Shown: positions 25,807 to 34,579, counted from the stretch's first letter. The stretch is 48,520 nt of DNA from Candidatus Stoquefichus massiliensis AP9 (GCF_000455285.1 NZ_HG005291.1:76488-125007); one strand, 5' to 3'. Notes: generated by a model not told the origin, from the letters alone. A program made the numbers and translations.

Positions 25807-26763
25807 TTATTTTATAGTTTCTTGTGATTGAAGAGGCAATAGGAAATAAATAAATTGAACAACATAATGATCAATGATCATAAAAACAAATACAGATACA
25901 GTATTAAAAAGTGTATGCATATTAGCAATTTGTCGCATTGGCTCGTTTGGTGACCATTCTGCAACAATTGATATGATTGGTGTGAATTGGCAAACAACAA
26001 TAAATAATCCTGCTCCTATGAGATTGAAAAAAAGATGAAACAGAGCAAGTCTTTTAGAATTACGACAACCCGATGATGAAGCTATGAAAGCAGTCATGCA
26101 TGTTCCTATATCAAATCCAAGTAAAAAGTATACTGCCTGTGGAAACGCAACAAGTCCTTGCATAGCAAGTTTTTGTAATATACCAATAGAAGCAGATGAA
26201 CTTTGAATAATACCTGTAAACATAGCGCCTATGGCAAGAGCTAATAATGGATGAGAGACAGAAGACATAAAATTTAAAAATAGATTTGATGACTGAAGTG
26301 GTAGCATTGATTGAGACATAATATCTAAACCCATAAACAATATGCCTATTCCAGCTATGATTTCACCAAAGGTATTTAATTTATGATGTGAAAAAAATAC
26401 AATTAATACGACACCAATGATTGCTAGTAAGGGAGCAAATACGCCTATATCAAAAGCAATCATCTGTCCTGTTATTGTCGTTCCAATATTTGCCCCCATC
26501 ACAACCCAAACAGTTCTTGTTAAGTTCATTAACCCAGCATTAACAAATCCAATTAGCATAACAGTCATGGCAGAAGAACTTTGCATAATACATGTTAATA
26601 ATATTCCAACAATAATAGCTTTGATTTTACGATTTGTCAAACGCTCTAAAATGAACTCTAAATTTTTACCAGCAACATCTTCTAATCCTCCTGACATCAT
26701 ATTCATCCCATAAAGAAATAAAGCCAATCCACCTAATAGACCTAAAATATCTTGTGCTTTCAT
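25807..26763 (-). CDS. Na/Pi cotransporter family protein, short form without PhoU domain
   Basis: This is a membrane protein of 318 residues with about eight hydrophobic segments and the internal repeat of the NptA/SLC34-like family. The paired QSSSA motifs are diagnostic: MQSSSAMTVMLIGFVNAG (residues about 60-77) and IQSSSASIGILQKLA. Many bacterial relatives carry a C-terminal PhoU-like domain; this one ends right after the membrane part. It probably exchanges sodium with phosphate or another anion. GAGGTGA precedes the ATG. It stands alone between two intergenic regions. Confidence 0.88.
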   Translation of the reverse strand: MKAQDILGLLGGLALFLYGMNMMSGGLEDVAGKNLEFILERLTNRKIKAIIVGILLTCIMQSSSAMTVMLIGFVNAGLMNLTRTVWVVMGANIGTTITGQMIAFDIGVFAPLLAIIGVVLIVFFSHHKLNTFGEIIAGIGILFMGLDIMSQSMLPLQSSNLFLNFMSSVSHPLLALAIGAMFTGIIQSSSASIGILQKLAMQGLVAFPQAVYFLLGFDIGTCMTAFIASSSGCRNSKRLALFHLFFNLIGAGLFIVVCQFTPIISIVAEWSPNEPMRQIANMHTLFNTVSVFVFMIIDHYVVQFIYFLLPLQSQETIK

Positions 26764-26821
26764 ATGTCACCTCTTTTTATCATTATAATAATAACCCATA
26801 CAATAAATGGTTATCTAAAAT

Positions 26822-26847
26822 AAAAAAACAGGATTTCTATCCTGTTT
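26822..26847 (-). terminator. Terminator of the AI-2E-type gene
   Basis: AAACAGGAT (26826-26834) pairs perfectly with ATCCTGTTT (26839-26847) around TTCT. Read leftward it is followed by a T run. Confidence 0.85.
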
Positions 26848-26859
26848 GCTTGTCTAACT

Positions 26860-27891
26860 TTATTCTTTATACACGATTTGTTTCATTTTTGAAAATATAT
26901 TAAGATTATTTAGCAGTTCTAATAAAAGAACACTATATGATAAAAGAAGTGGAGATAAAATCATCCCAACAATACCAAAAAGATCACCAAAAAACGTTAA
27001 AGCAATGAATAATGATATTGGATGTAATTTTATACATTTAGAAAACAGATAAGGCTGTAAATAAGATGATTCTATATATTGCAAAACAACAACAGCAATA
27101 AAAGCAGCATACCCTAATTGTGGATTTATAAAATATTCATAAATAACAACAGGGATTCCTCCTATATAAGGTCCTATATAAGGAATAAGGTTTGTAATTG
27201 AAAGAAACAGAGCAATCCATACAGCAATCTTTTCATCAATGAAAAAGAAAGGAATCAAACACATGATAAAAAAGAAACCGAAATCCAATATCATTGATTT
27301 TAAAAACTGATAAGTCATAATCTTTAATCTTTTTAATGTTTGCATACATGGTCCTTGTTTTGTAAAAGGTAGATATATGATACCTTTTTCTATAAGATGA
27401 AGATTATCATAAGATAAATAAAATGATATTCCCATTGCTAATAAGATATTTGTTACCCAATATAATAAAGATTGAGTCCATCCATTTAAAATTTCAACAA
27501 GATAATCTATCACTTGATATTGTTCTAAAAATTGAATAATTGTTGAAAATATGGGATTCAATTTCATACTGCCATTACAAAATTGATTATAGAAACGTAA
27601 ACATTGATTCAAAATATAAGGAGCTATAAAATAACAGCCAATAATAAAGAAAAGAGACAATGAAAGATAAATATGTATGACAACTATTTTACGACTTAAT
27701 CTATCACTACTAAAATAATTAATCATTGGGTCTAATAAAAAATGAAAAAATAATGCTATAACAAGAGGAAAAAATAAATTAAAAATATAACTCAAAATAT
27801 TAGCTATTTGAAACAAAGTAAAAACATAATACAAAAGAATAGCAGATATACTAAAGATTATTAGATTTTTAGCAAGTACAACTTTATTCAT
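26860..27891 (-). CDS. AI-2E family transporter (YtvI/PerM-like permease)
   Basis: This is a membrane protein of 343 residues with about eight hydrophobic segments. The C-terminal signature IPYIGPYIGGIPVVIYE, together with FGDLFGIVGMILSPLL, marks the AI-2E/UPF0118 permease family. Some members export signals or sodium; the substrate here is unknown. A longer frame opens at 28014, but ATG 27891 (MNKVVLAKN) has GGGAGG seven bases upstream. The longer version would run through the small upstream gene. It is preceded by a partial terminator and a 45-residue gene on the same strand. Confidence 0.85.
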   Translation of the reverse strand: MNKVVLAKNLIIFSISAILLYYVFTLFQIANILSYIFNLFFPLVIALFFHFLLDPMINYFSSDRLSRKIVVIHIYLSLSLFFIIGCYFIAPYILNQCLRFYNQFCNGSMKLNPIFSTIIQFLEQYQVIDYLVEILNGWTQSLLYWVTNILLAMGISFYLSYDNLHLIEKGIIYLPFTKQGPCMQTLKRLKIMTYQFLKSMILDFGFFFIMCLIPFFFIDEKIAVWIALFLSITNLIPYIGPYIGGIPVVIYEYFINPQLGYAAFIAVVVLQYIESSYLQPYLFSKCIKLHPISLFIALTFFGDLFGIVGMILSPLLLSYSVLLLELLNNLNIFSKMKQIVYKE

Positions 27892-27904
27892 ATGACAGCC
27901 TCCC

Positions 27905-27933
27905 ATATAAGAAAAGGACTGAATCAGTCCTTT
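27905..27933 (-). terminator. Terminator or attenuator hairpin between the small gene and the AI-2E gene
   Basis: AAAGGACT pairs with AGTCCTTT (27913-27933). Read leftward it is followed by a T-rich tract. It lies only 14 bases before the next start codon, so it probably reduces rather than blocks read-through. Confidence 0.55.
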
Positions 27934-27940
27934 GTACTTC

Positions 27941-28078
27941 TTAAAGTTGTTCTTTAATAGCCTTTTTTGCTTTATGAACTGTATGTTCAATATCGTCAGC
28001 ACAAGGCATATCACTCATCATAATCATTGCTGCGGCAACAATTCCTGCTGAGAAAAAAGCAACTGCTAATTTAGACAT
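27941..28078 (-). CDS. Small protein, 45 residues, N-terminal membrane segment
   Basis: The sequence starts MSKLAVAFFSAGIVAAAM and ends with a basic helix HKAKKAIKEQL. A strong GAAGGAG site lies nine bases before ATG 28078, and a hairpin follows the stop. The first about 21 residues are hydrophobic and the C-terminal half is charged, so it is probably a single-pass or peripheral membrane peptide. I recognise no family, though the layout recalls YtxH-like small proteins. Ribosome site, hairpin and spacing support it as a real gene. Confidence 0.6.
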   Translation of the reverse strand: MSKLAVAFFSAGIVAAAMIMMSDMPCADDIEHTVHKAKKAIKEQL

Positions 28079-28117
28079 AGTGTCTCACTCCTTCAAAAGT
28101 ACATTCTTAGTATGTCC

Positions 28118-30313
28118 TTAATCCATGAAATCATACGGAGAAATTGTTTCCCTATGATTCATTTTTTGAGCAAGTGTTGTTCGTCTTTTTTCATCATGAT
28201 TGTTAGCAATGCCATATTGGAAAAAATGATGATCTCCCAAAATAAACAATGATTGTTTAGCACGTGTTAACCCAGTATAGATTAAATTCTTTTTTAACAT
28301 AATATAGTAATCTTTTAAAATTGGCATAATGACAATCTTAAACTCATTCCCTTGTGATTTATGAATACTCATACAGTAAGCATGAGTAATTGTATAAAAG
28401 TCATTAGCAGTATACTCAACATAAGTTCCATCAAAATCCACAATAAGTGTATCTGCCATATACTCAAAATTATCTTTATAACAAATTTCAACGAGAATCC
28501 CAATATCACCATTAAAAACATTATCTTCAATTCTATTTTTTAATTGTAGTATTTTATCACCTTCTCGATATATACGTTTTCCTACTCTTAATTCATTTTT
28601 CATACCATCATAAGGATTTAACAAATCCTGTAAGCAATCATTTAATGCATCAATTCCTGCTACTCCATTATACATAGGAGCAAGGACCTGAATATCATTT
28701 GCATCATAACCATCATCGATAGCTTTTGAAACTAAAATCTTAACATAATTCACAACATCATAAGAAGCACATGTTTGAAAATGGATATCATTATATTGAA
28801 AAAAGAGGTTTTCATCATATTGATCATTACGAATGCTATGAGCCAATTGAATAATTCCACTTTCTTGAGATTGACGATAAATACGATCTAGTCGAACAGT
28901 TGGTATCATATGACATTCTAGTAAGTCTTTTAAAACATGACCTGGTGCAACTGATGGTAATTGCTGATCATCTCCTATTAGTAATATCTTTGTTACTTTT
29001 CGAGAAGCTGATAAAAGATTTGAAAACAATAATGAGTCAACCATTGAAAATTCATCAATAACCAATAAATCAACATCTAATGGATTTTGCGCATTGACTG
29101 CAAATGTATTCGTATGTAAATCCCATTTTAAAAGGCGATGAATTGTACATGCTTCTAATCCTGTCACTTCACTTAAACGTTTTGATGCTCTGCCTGTTGG
29201 TGCAACTAATGCTATTTTTTGATCTGGATTTAACTGTGCATACAATTTCATAATTGCTTCTACAATAGTTGTTTTTCCTGTTCCAGGTCCTCCAGTCAAT
29301 ATCATAGCTGATTGTTGTAAAAATAAATAAATAGCTTCTTTTTGTAAATCATCATAAGTAATTGATAATTTTTTTTCTAATTCTGATAAAGACTGATTTA
29401 TTTCTTCTTCATCATATTCATTTAGTGGTGTATTCAGCCATTTTTGAAAAGTTTCTGAAATAATTATTTCACTTTCATATAAATCGTATGGATAATATTT
29501 ATCAACATCTTGTATGATTTTCTTTTCCTCTAAAAGTTCATCTAAATACTGATCAAACTGTTCACATGATATTCCAGGAATCAAACGATGAAAACGTCTA
29601 TAAATGACATCATATTCATGATATGTACTTCCGTCTTGAAAACAGGCTTCTTTTAAAGCATAGTGAATGGCTGCTTTGATGCGATGATCATCTAATGGAT
29701 CAATTCCTATTTTGATTGCTAAATCATCAGCTGTCTTGAATCCTATACCATCAATATCATCTATTAATTGATAAGGATTATTTTGCAGGATATCCAAAGT
29801 ATGTTCTTGATAGACTGCTTGAATTAATGCAAGATTCTTAGTACTAATCCCATGTCCCATAAAGAATGAGAGAACTTCCTGATCAAAATCCTGTGAAGAA
29901 AGAACTTCTGCTATTGTTTCTCGCTTCTTTTCATTCATTCCCCTTACGCGATCTAAAACATGTTTATTTTCCTTAATCATATTTAAGGCATCTTTTCCTA
30001 AAGTTTCAACAATAGCTGATGCCTGTTTTTCCCCAATACCTTTAAATAAAGGACTAGACAAATAACGAATAACTTCACTTTCATCATCTGCTAAGATAAT
30101 TTCATAAGATTGAATTTGAAACTGTTTTCCATATTTTGGATGAATAATATAATCTCCCTGAAAATGATATTTATCTTGAGGATTGACATAACTCATATAA
30201 CCTGTTGCTAGAATAGGCTTATCTTCCTGTTCACTATCTATCACACATACAATAAATTTCGTTTCTTCACTATAAAAACGAACTTGTTTAATAATCCCTG
30301 TATATTCTAACAT
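28118..30313 (-). CDS. recD2: ATP-dependent RecD2-type DNA helicase
   Basis: This is a 5' to 3' helicase of superfamily 1B, 731 residues, involved in DNA repair and replication-fork maintenance in Firmicutes that lack RecD with RecBC. An N-terminal OB-like domain and helix-hairpin-helix segments (GIGEKQASAIVETLG, DGIGFKTADDLAIKIG) precede the motor. The motor has Walker A GGPGTGKTT, Walker B DLLVIDEFSMVD and the C-terminal IHKSQGNEF and YTGLTRAK motifs. The start shares one base with the mnmA stop (TAATG). Its ribosome site, AAAGGAG, is unusually far, about 14 bases before the ATG, so coupling to mnmA may matter. Confidence 0.95.
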   Translation of the reverse strand: MLEYTGIIKQVRFYSEETKFIVCVIDSEQEDKPILATGYMSYVNPQDKYHFQGDYIIHPKYGKQFQIQSYEIILADDESEVIRYLSSPLFKGIGEKQASAIVETLGKDALNMIKENKHVLDRVRGMNEKKRETIAEVLSSQDFDQEVLSFFMGHGISTKNLALIQAVYQEHTLDILQNNPYQLIDDIDGIGFKTADDLAIKIGIDPLDDHRIKAAIHYALKEACFQDGSTYHEYDVIYRRFHRLIPGISCEQFDQYLDELLEEKKIIQDVDKYYPYDLYESEIIISETFQKWLNTPLNEYDEEEINQSLSELEKKLSITYDDLQKEAIYLFLQQSAMILTGGPGTGKTTIVEAIMKLYAQLNPDQKIALVAPTGRASKRLSEVTGLEACTIHRLLKWDLHTNTFAVNAQNPLDVDLLVIDEFSMVDSLLFSNLLSASRKVTKILLIGDDQQLPSVAPGHVLKDLLECHMIPTVRLDRIYRQSQESGIIQLAHSIRNDQYDENLFFQYNDIHFQTCASYDVVNYVKILVSKAIDDGYDANDIQVLAPMYNGVAGIDALNDCLQDLLNPYDGMKNELRVGKRIYREGDKILQLKNRIEDNVFNGDIGILVEICYKDNFEYMADTLIVDFDGTYVEYTANDFYTITHAYCMSIHKSQGNEFKIVIMPILKDYYIMLKKNLIYTGLTRAKQSLFILGDHHFFQYGIANNHDEKRRTTLAQKMNHRETISPYDFMD

Positions 30314-31446
30314 TATAAATATGCAATCTCCTTTTCATCCTTATAAACCTTTTCAATTGTACCACCGCCTAAACAAATGTCTCCATCATAGAAAACAGCC
30401 GCTTGTCCAGGTGTTACTGCTTTAATTTGATTAATAAATTGAACATAAATCGTTGTTTCATCAACAAAATGAATAGATACATCATTATCTTTTTGACGAT
30501 ATCTAAATTTAGCAGTACATTTTATTTCACCTTCTGGTTTTATACTTGGAATCCAATTGACATCAGTAATCAATGCCCCTTCGCTCATCAACCACTTGTT
30601 TTGATCTCCTTGACAAACATACAGAATATTCTCTTCGTACTCTTTGCCAACAACAAACCAAGCATCTCCAGGTCCCCCAATATTGAGTCCTTTTCTTTGT
30701 CCAATCGTATAATACATAATTCCTTGATGTTCACCTACCACATGATTCGTTTCAATATCAACCATTTTTCCAGATTTCGCAGGAATATAATTTTTTAAAA
30801 ATTCTCTAAAATCTCTTTCTCCTATAAAACATATTCCAGTACTATCTTTTTTGTGAGCAACTGGTAAATTTAAATCTTCAGCAATTTTTCTTACCTCTGG
30901 TTTTGTCAGTTCTCCAACCGGAAATAATGATGCCTGTAATTGTGATTGATTTAATTGACATAAAAAATATGTCTGATCTTTATTATTGTCAACACCTCTT
31001 AACATCACTGAATCACCTTGATTATGATGTTCTACACGTGCATAATGTCCTGTAGCTATATAATCAGCATCAATAGATTTCGCATAATCCAAAAATGCTT
31101 TAAATTTAATATGCTTATTACATAAAATATCAGGATTTGGAGTCCGTCCTTTAGCATATTCTTCTAAAAAGTATGTAAAAACATGATCCCAGTATTCTTT
31201 AATAAAATCAACACGTCGAAGTTCAATACCTAAATGCTCAGCAACTTTCTTTGCATCATTATAATCTTCTTCCTGAGGGCAGATGTCATTATCATTTGTA
31301 GGATTTCCTAAAATATCATTATTGAGTGTTGAATCCCAATTACGCATAAATACACCAATGACTTCATATCCCTGTTCTTTTAATAAATATGCTGCAACCG
31401 CACTATCAACACCACCACTCAAACCTAATACAACTCTTTCTTTCAT
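30313..31446 (-). CDS. mnmA: tRNA 2-thiouridylase MnmA
   Basis: This enzyme adds sulphur to uridine 34 of tRNA-Lys, -Glu and -Gln. It is 377 residues. The PP-loop is GLSGGVDSAVAAYLL (residues about 8-22). The catalytic cysteine is in GRTPNPDILCNKHIKF and the second in DSTGICFIGERDF. The C-terminal beta domain ends with TPGQAAVFYDGDICLGGG. GGAGGG precedes the ATG. It is coupled to recD2. It complements the U34 hydroxylation genes found earlier in the window. Confidence 0.97.
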   Translation of the reverse strand: MKERVVLGLSGGVDSAVAAYLLKEQGYEVIGVFMRNWDSTLNNDILGNPTNDNDICPQEEDYNDAKKVAEHLGIELRRVDFIKEYWDHVFTYFLEEYAKGRTPNPDILCNKHIKFKAFLDYAKSIDADYIATGHYARVEHHNQGDSVMLRGVDNNKDQTYFLCQLNQSQLQASLFPVGELTKPEVRKIAEDLNLPVAHKKDSTGICFIGERDFREFLKNYIPAKSGKMVDIETNHVVGEHQGIMYYTIGQRKGLNIGGPGDAWFVVGKEYEENILYVCQGDQNKWLMSEGALITDVNWIPSIKPEGEIKCTAKFRYRQKDNDVSIHFVDETTIYVQFINQIKAVTPGQAAVFYDGDICLGGGTIEKVYKDEKEIAYL

Positions 31447-31511
31447 AAATACCCTCCTTTATTCGCCTCTCTATTTTAACACTTTATATCAAATTTATAA
31501 AGCATAGAATA

Positions 31512-31540
31512 ACAAAAAGAACTGTTCAAAAGAACAGTTC
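31512..31540 (-). terminator. Terminator of the ROK kinase gene
   Basis: GAACTGTTC (31519-31527) pairs with GAACAGTTC (31532-31540). Read leftward it is followed by TTTTTG. Confidence 0.85.
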
Positions 31541-31547
31541 ACTTTCA

Positions 31548-32468
31548 TTATTTTAATCTAGACATTGGTAGCATTGCTGCTCCGATTGCTCCACAATCTT
31601 CTATTTCTGTCTCTAACAAAGGAATATATCCTCTCATACCCACATGAATCTTAGCATTGAATTGTTCAACCAATTTATCATAGAAGTAACGTTTAGATTT
31701 CATAACGCCTCCACCTACAACAAAACAATGTGGGTCTACTGTATGAGCAATATTCGCAAACATTGTTGCTAATTCACTTACACATTCATCAACGATTCCT
31801 TGTGCTTTTATATCACCTTCATCAGCTAATCTAAAGACATCTCCCGCATGAGCAACTTTATCTTCACCTAAGATTTCTTTTCCTTTACGTGTAATAGCCG
31901 TTCCACTTGCTTCACCTTCAACAGCCCCTGGATTCAAATTTCCAAATTTATAACCATTGTTCTTGACAATAATATTTCCAATTTCACCAGCATGACCTCT
32001 TCCACCAGAAACAAGCTGACCATTGACAATAAATGCTCCACCAATTCCTGTAGAAATTGTCACATAATAACAAGTCGGTTTTCCTTTACCTGCTCCTAAT
32101 AATGCTTCAGCAAGTCCTGCAACATTGGCATCATTATCAATGAAAACTGGTAAATTAAAACGACTAGATAACTTCTCACAAATAGGATAATTTTCAAAAC
32201 CTGGTAAATTTGTTGCCATAATCATAACGCCATGTTCTGTATCTACTGGTCCTGGCACACCAATTCCAATTCCCTCTACATTTTCTAATCCATTACAAAC
32301 TGAGCAATCTAGACTTTCAATTTGTCGTATAATCTTTGAACATACAAAATCAGGGCCATTGTCTCTCTCTGTTGCATCTTTGACTTCACTATATGATTTT
32401 CCAGTTTCATCAACCAATAGAGTACGTACATTTGTCCCACCTAAATCAATTCCAATATAGTATTTCAT
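31548..32468 (-). CDS. ROK family sugar kinase (glucokinase-like)
   Basis: This is a cytoplasmic kinase that probably phosphorylates glucose or a related hexose. The N-terminal phosphate loop is GIDLGGTNVRTLLVD. The sugar-binding blocks FIDNDANVAGLAEALLG and VSTGIGGAFIVNG-like (here ISTGIGGAF) are present. The usual zinc motif C-x-C-G-x-x-G-C-x-E after GHAGEIG is missing and reads YKFGNLNPGAVEGE, so the structural zinc site is lost. The start is ATG 32468 (MKYYIGID), with AAGGAG seven bases upstream; the frame opens at 32486. It sits after the rluA gene but has its own terminator. Confidence 0.88.
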   Translation of the reverse strand: MKYYIGIDLGGTNVRTLLVDETGKSYSEVKDATERDNGPDFVCSKIIRQIESLDCSVCNGLENVEGIGIGVPGPVDTEHGVMIMATNLPGFENYPICEKLSSRFNLPVFIDNDANVAGLAEALLGAGKGKPTCYYVTISTGIGGAFIVNGQLVSGGRGHAGEIGNIIVKNNGYKFGNLNPGAVEGEASGTAITRKGKEILGEDKVAHAGDVFRLADEGDIKAQGIVDECVSELATMFANIAHTVDPHCFVVGGGVMKSKRYFYDKLVEQFNAKIHVGMRGYIPLLETEIEDCGAIGAAMLPMSRLK

Positions 32469-32534
32469 CTCTGTTCTCCTTCCCATTATTTATATACATT
32501 ATACAATAAATATGAATATTTTCATAGGTCATTT

Positions 32535-33503
32535 TTAATCAAAGATTTCATTTTTTATTTTTAATAAATTTTCTGGTAATGGACACGTCACAACATAATC
32601 TTGTAAATATTTCAAACAACCTATAGGTTTTACAAATTGAATTTGATAGGCATGTAAGAATTGATGATTTAAGTGATATGTCTTTTTTATGATTTTATTC
32701 AATTCAAAATCACCATATTTACTATCACCAATAATAGGATGTCCTACACTTGCTAAGTGAATACGAATTTGGTGAGTCCGTCCAGTCACCAATTTTACCT
32801 TTAATAATGAATAGTGATTTTGCATTTTTATATTTTCTACTATTGTATGCATCATTAAAGCACCTGGTGTACTCTGTGAAACAACTTTTGACAAAGAGCG
32901 ATCACTTTCCTTTTTCATATATCCAATTAAATCTTGAGAAGGCATGTTTCCTTTACAGATTGTTAAATATGTCTTATCAATACAATGACGTTTTTTCATC
33001 ATTTCATTTAAATCCTGCAAAGCTCTCATCGTTTTACCAAAAATAACAATCCCACTTGTATTACGATCAAGACGATGAACTGGACCAGGAGTAAAACCTA
33101 ATGATTCATGAGGATCATATTCATCATTTTGAACAAGATATGTCAAAACCTGATGAGATAAAGTATTGATATCTTCATTAATATCTTCATGAACAAGTAA
33201 TCCTGCTGGTTTCCCTACTATTAATATATTTTCATCTTCATATAATACTGAAAATTCAATCTTTAAATCATAAATTGTCTCTGGTTTCGTATATTCTTTA
33301 AATTTATCATCATATAAAAACAATTCTACAATATCACCAGGCTGCAAAATATAATTTTCTTTAATTCTTACACCATTCACCTTAACATCTTTTTTTCTTA
33401 ACATTTTATAAATGAGTTGTGCTGGTGCCTGACATAATAATTTCTTTAAATATTTATCAATTCTTTGATTAGCATGATTTTCATCTATTTCTATTTTTTT
33501 CAT
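32535..33503 (-). CDS. RluA family 23S/tRNA pseudouridine synthase
   Basis: This enzyme converts uridine to pseudouridine in RNA. It is 322 residues. An N-terminal S4 RNA-binding domain (MLRKKDVKVNGVRIKEN, LQPGDIVELF) precedes the catalytic domain. That domain has HRLDRNTSGIVIFGKT, with the catalytic Asp, and the end block KLVTGRTHQIRIHLA. The S4 fusion fits the RluC/RluD branch, but the target site cannot be fixed. The frame opens at 33536; ATG 33503 has GGTGAT in front and is the better start. Confidence 0.92.
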   Translation of the reverse strand: MKKIEIDENHANQRIDKYLKKLLCQAPAQLIYKMLRKKDVKVNGVRIKENYILQPGDIVELFLYDDKFKEYTKPETIYDLKIEFSVLYEDENILIVGKPAGLLVHEDINEDINTLSHQVLTYLVQNDEYDPHESLGFTPGPVHRLDRNTSGIVIFGKTMRALQDLNEMMKKRHCIDKTYLTICKGNMPSQDLIGYMKKESDRSLSKVVSQSTPGALMMHTIVENIKMQNHYSLLKVKLVTGRTHQIRIHLASVGHPIIGDSKYGDFELNKIIKKTYHLNHQFLHAYQIQFVKPIGCLKYLQDYVVTCPLPENLLKIKNEIFD

Positions 33504-33566
33504 TTTATCACCAGTCTCATTATACAGAAATTTCACATAAAAATATACAAAAATTCTTTGAAAGCC

Positions 33567-33594
33567 TTTACAACTTATAAATATTTGGTATAAT
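33567..33594 (+). promoter_or_regulatory. Promoter of the candidate small RNA
   Basis: TTTACA (33567-33572) and TATAAT (33589-33594) are separated by 16 bases, with TTGG just before the -10 box. It points away from the RluA gene toward the short RNA described next. Confidence 0.65.
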
Positions 33595-33599
33595 AATGT

Positions 33600-33707
33600 T
33601 GTTAAGTGATGTTCACTTAATCATACCCCCCTATTATCACCCTAACGTGTAAATAATAGAGAGAATAAGAAAGTATGCTCCCCCGCGTACTTTCTTTTCT
33701 TTTTTTA
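33600..33707 (+). ncRNA. Candidate small RNA with C-rich loops and UCCCCC terminator loop
   Basis: The sequence has a good promoter at one end and a strong terminator at the other, with no open frame between. Hairpin 1 pairs TTAAGTGA with TCACTTAA (33602-33609, 33613-33620). An unpaired CCCCCC run follows (33626-33631). Hairpin 2 pairs CTATTAT with ATAATAG (33631-33637, 33653-33659) around a loop containing CACCC. The terminator hairpin pairs 33667-33678 with 33685-33696, has the loop TCCCCC, and ends in a T run. C-rich loops that match Shine-Dalgarno sequences are known in Gram-positive regulatory RNAs such as RsaE. A riboswitch leader for the Nudix gene is the alternative, but the T run ends before that gene's own TATAAT at 33711. 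Confidence 0.6.
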
Positions 33708-33737
33708 TGGTATAATAAGGTACAAGGAGTGATGAAA

Positions 33738-34265
33738 ATGGAAAAAGAAGTAAATAGAACAGTTATTTTTGATGGAAAAATAATGCAAGTTACTAAAGAA
33801 GAAGTTGAACTTATAGATGGACAACATGCCTTTAGGGAAGTTGTATATCATCATGGAGGTGTTTGCATTTTAGCAATCAAAGATCATCAGATCTTATTAG
33901 TCAAACAATTTAGATACCCTAATCGTATCAACACGTTAGAAATTCCAGCAGGTAAATTAGAAAAAGATGAAGATACTAAGGAATGTGCATTTCGTGAATT
34001 AGAGGAAGAAACAAATAATCGTGCTCAAGATATGAAATTCATCATGAAAGTCTTACCATCTCCTGGTTATACAAGTGAATGGTTATACCTATATGAAGCT
34101 ATTGACTTTGAAGAAGTTGATGATTCTTTAGATTGTGATGCTGACGAGTTTATTGATGTTATTCAATTAGATATTAATGATGCTTATCAAAAAGTGTTAA
34201 ATGGTGAAATTGTAGATGCAAAAACTGTCATTGCCATTTTATATGCATACTCAAAAGGTCTATAA
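33738..34265 (+). CDS. nudF: ADP-ribose pyrophosphatase-type Nudix hydrolase
   Basis: The product is 175 residues, a cytoplasmic hydrolase that likely cleaves ADP-ribose to AMP and ribose 5-phosphate. The Nudix box starts at AGKLEKDEDTKECAFRELEE, with the metal ligands in REL-E-EE. The preceding block VCILAIKDHQILLVKQFRYP and the end block SPGYTSEWLYLYEA fit the YqkG/NudF group. The start is ATG 33738, because the other in-frame ATG at 33732 is only two bases from AAGGAG. A TATAAT at 33711-33716 and a terminator that overlaps the stop make it monocistronic. Confidence 0.93.
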   Translation: MEKEVNRTVIFDGKIMQVTKEEVELIDGQHAFREVVYHHGGVCILAIKDHQILLVKQFRYPNRINTLEIPAGKLEKDEDTKECAFRELEEETNNRAQDMKFIMKVLPSPGYTSEWLYLYEAIDFEEVDDSLDCDADEFIDVIQLDINDAYQKVLNGEIVDAKTVIAILYAYSKGL

Positions 34266-34282
34266 TTACCTATAGACCTTTT
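34253..34282 (+). terminator. Terminator of the Nudix gene
   Basis: AAAAGGTCTATA (34253-34264) pairs perfectly with TATAGACCTTTT (34271-34282). The stop codon lies inside the stem. Confidence 0.85.
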
Positions 34283-34316
34283 CAAAACAAAAAAAGTTAT
34301 CTGTTTAGATAACTTT
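34283..34316 (-). terminator. Terminator of the tRNA-Asp/tRNA-Ser unit
   Basis: AAAGTTATC (34293-34301) pairs with GATAACTTT (34308-34316). Read leftward it is followed by a T-rich run. It follows the 3' end of tRNA-Asp. Confidence 0.75.
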
Positions 34317-34327
34317 ACTTGATATAT

Positions 34328-34404
34328 TGGCGGTCTGGACGGGACTCGAACCCGCGACCTCCGCCGTGACAGGGCGGCATTCTAACCAACTGAACTACCA
34401 GACC
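34328..34404 (-). tRNA. tRNA-Asp (GTC)
   Basis: On the minus strand the acceptor stem GGTCTGG/CCAGACC, a GTTCGAG T-loop and an encoded CCA end are visible. The anticodon arm CCGCCCT-GTC-ACGGCGG gives anticodon GTC. Confidence 0.97.
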
Positions 34405-34433
34405 AATATATAAAACTGCCAAGGGCAATACTA

Positions 34434-34524
34434 TGGCGGAGACAGAGGGATTTGAACCCTCGCGCCAGTTTCCCGACCTACACCCTTAGCAGGGGCGCCT
34501 CTTCAGCCTCTTGAGTATGTCTCC
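34434..34524 (-). tRNA. tRNA-Ser (GCT)
   Basis: On the minus strand there is a GGAGACA acceptor stem, a long variable arm typical of serine tRNA, a T-loop GGTTCAAATCC and an encoded CCA end. The anticodon arm contains CCCTGCTAAGGG, anticodon GCT. It is 29 bases upstream of tRNA-Asp and transcribed with it. Confidence 0.96.
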
Positions 34525-34579
34525 ATCAGTTGCCTAAATATAATAGCATATCTTTTTTTGGATTTCAACACTTTTATTA

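Noticed and set aside
27892-28014. Longer N-terminus for the AI-2E family permease from 28014
   Set aside because: The extension runs through the hairpin and the small 45-residue gene in another frame. ATG 27891 has a perfect ribosome site.
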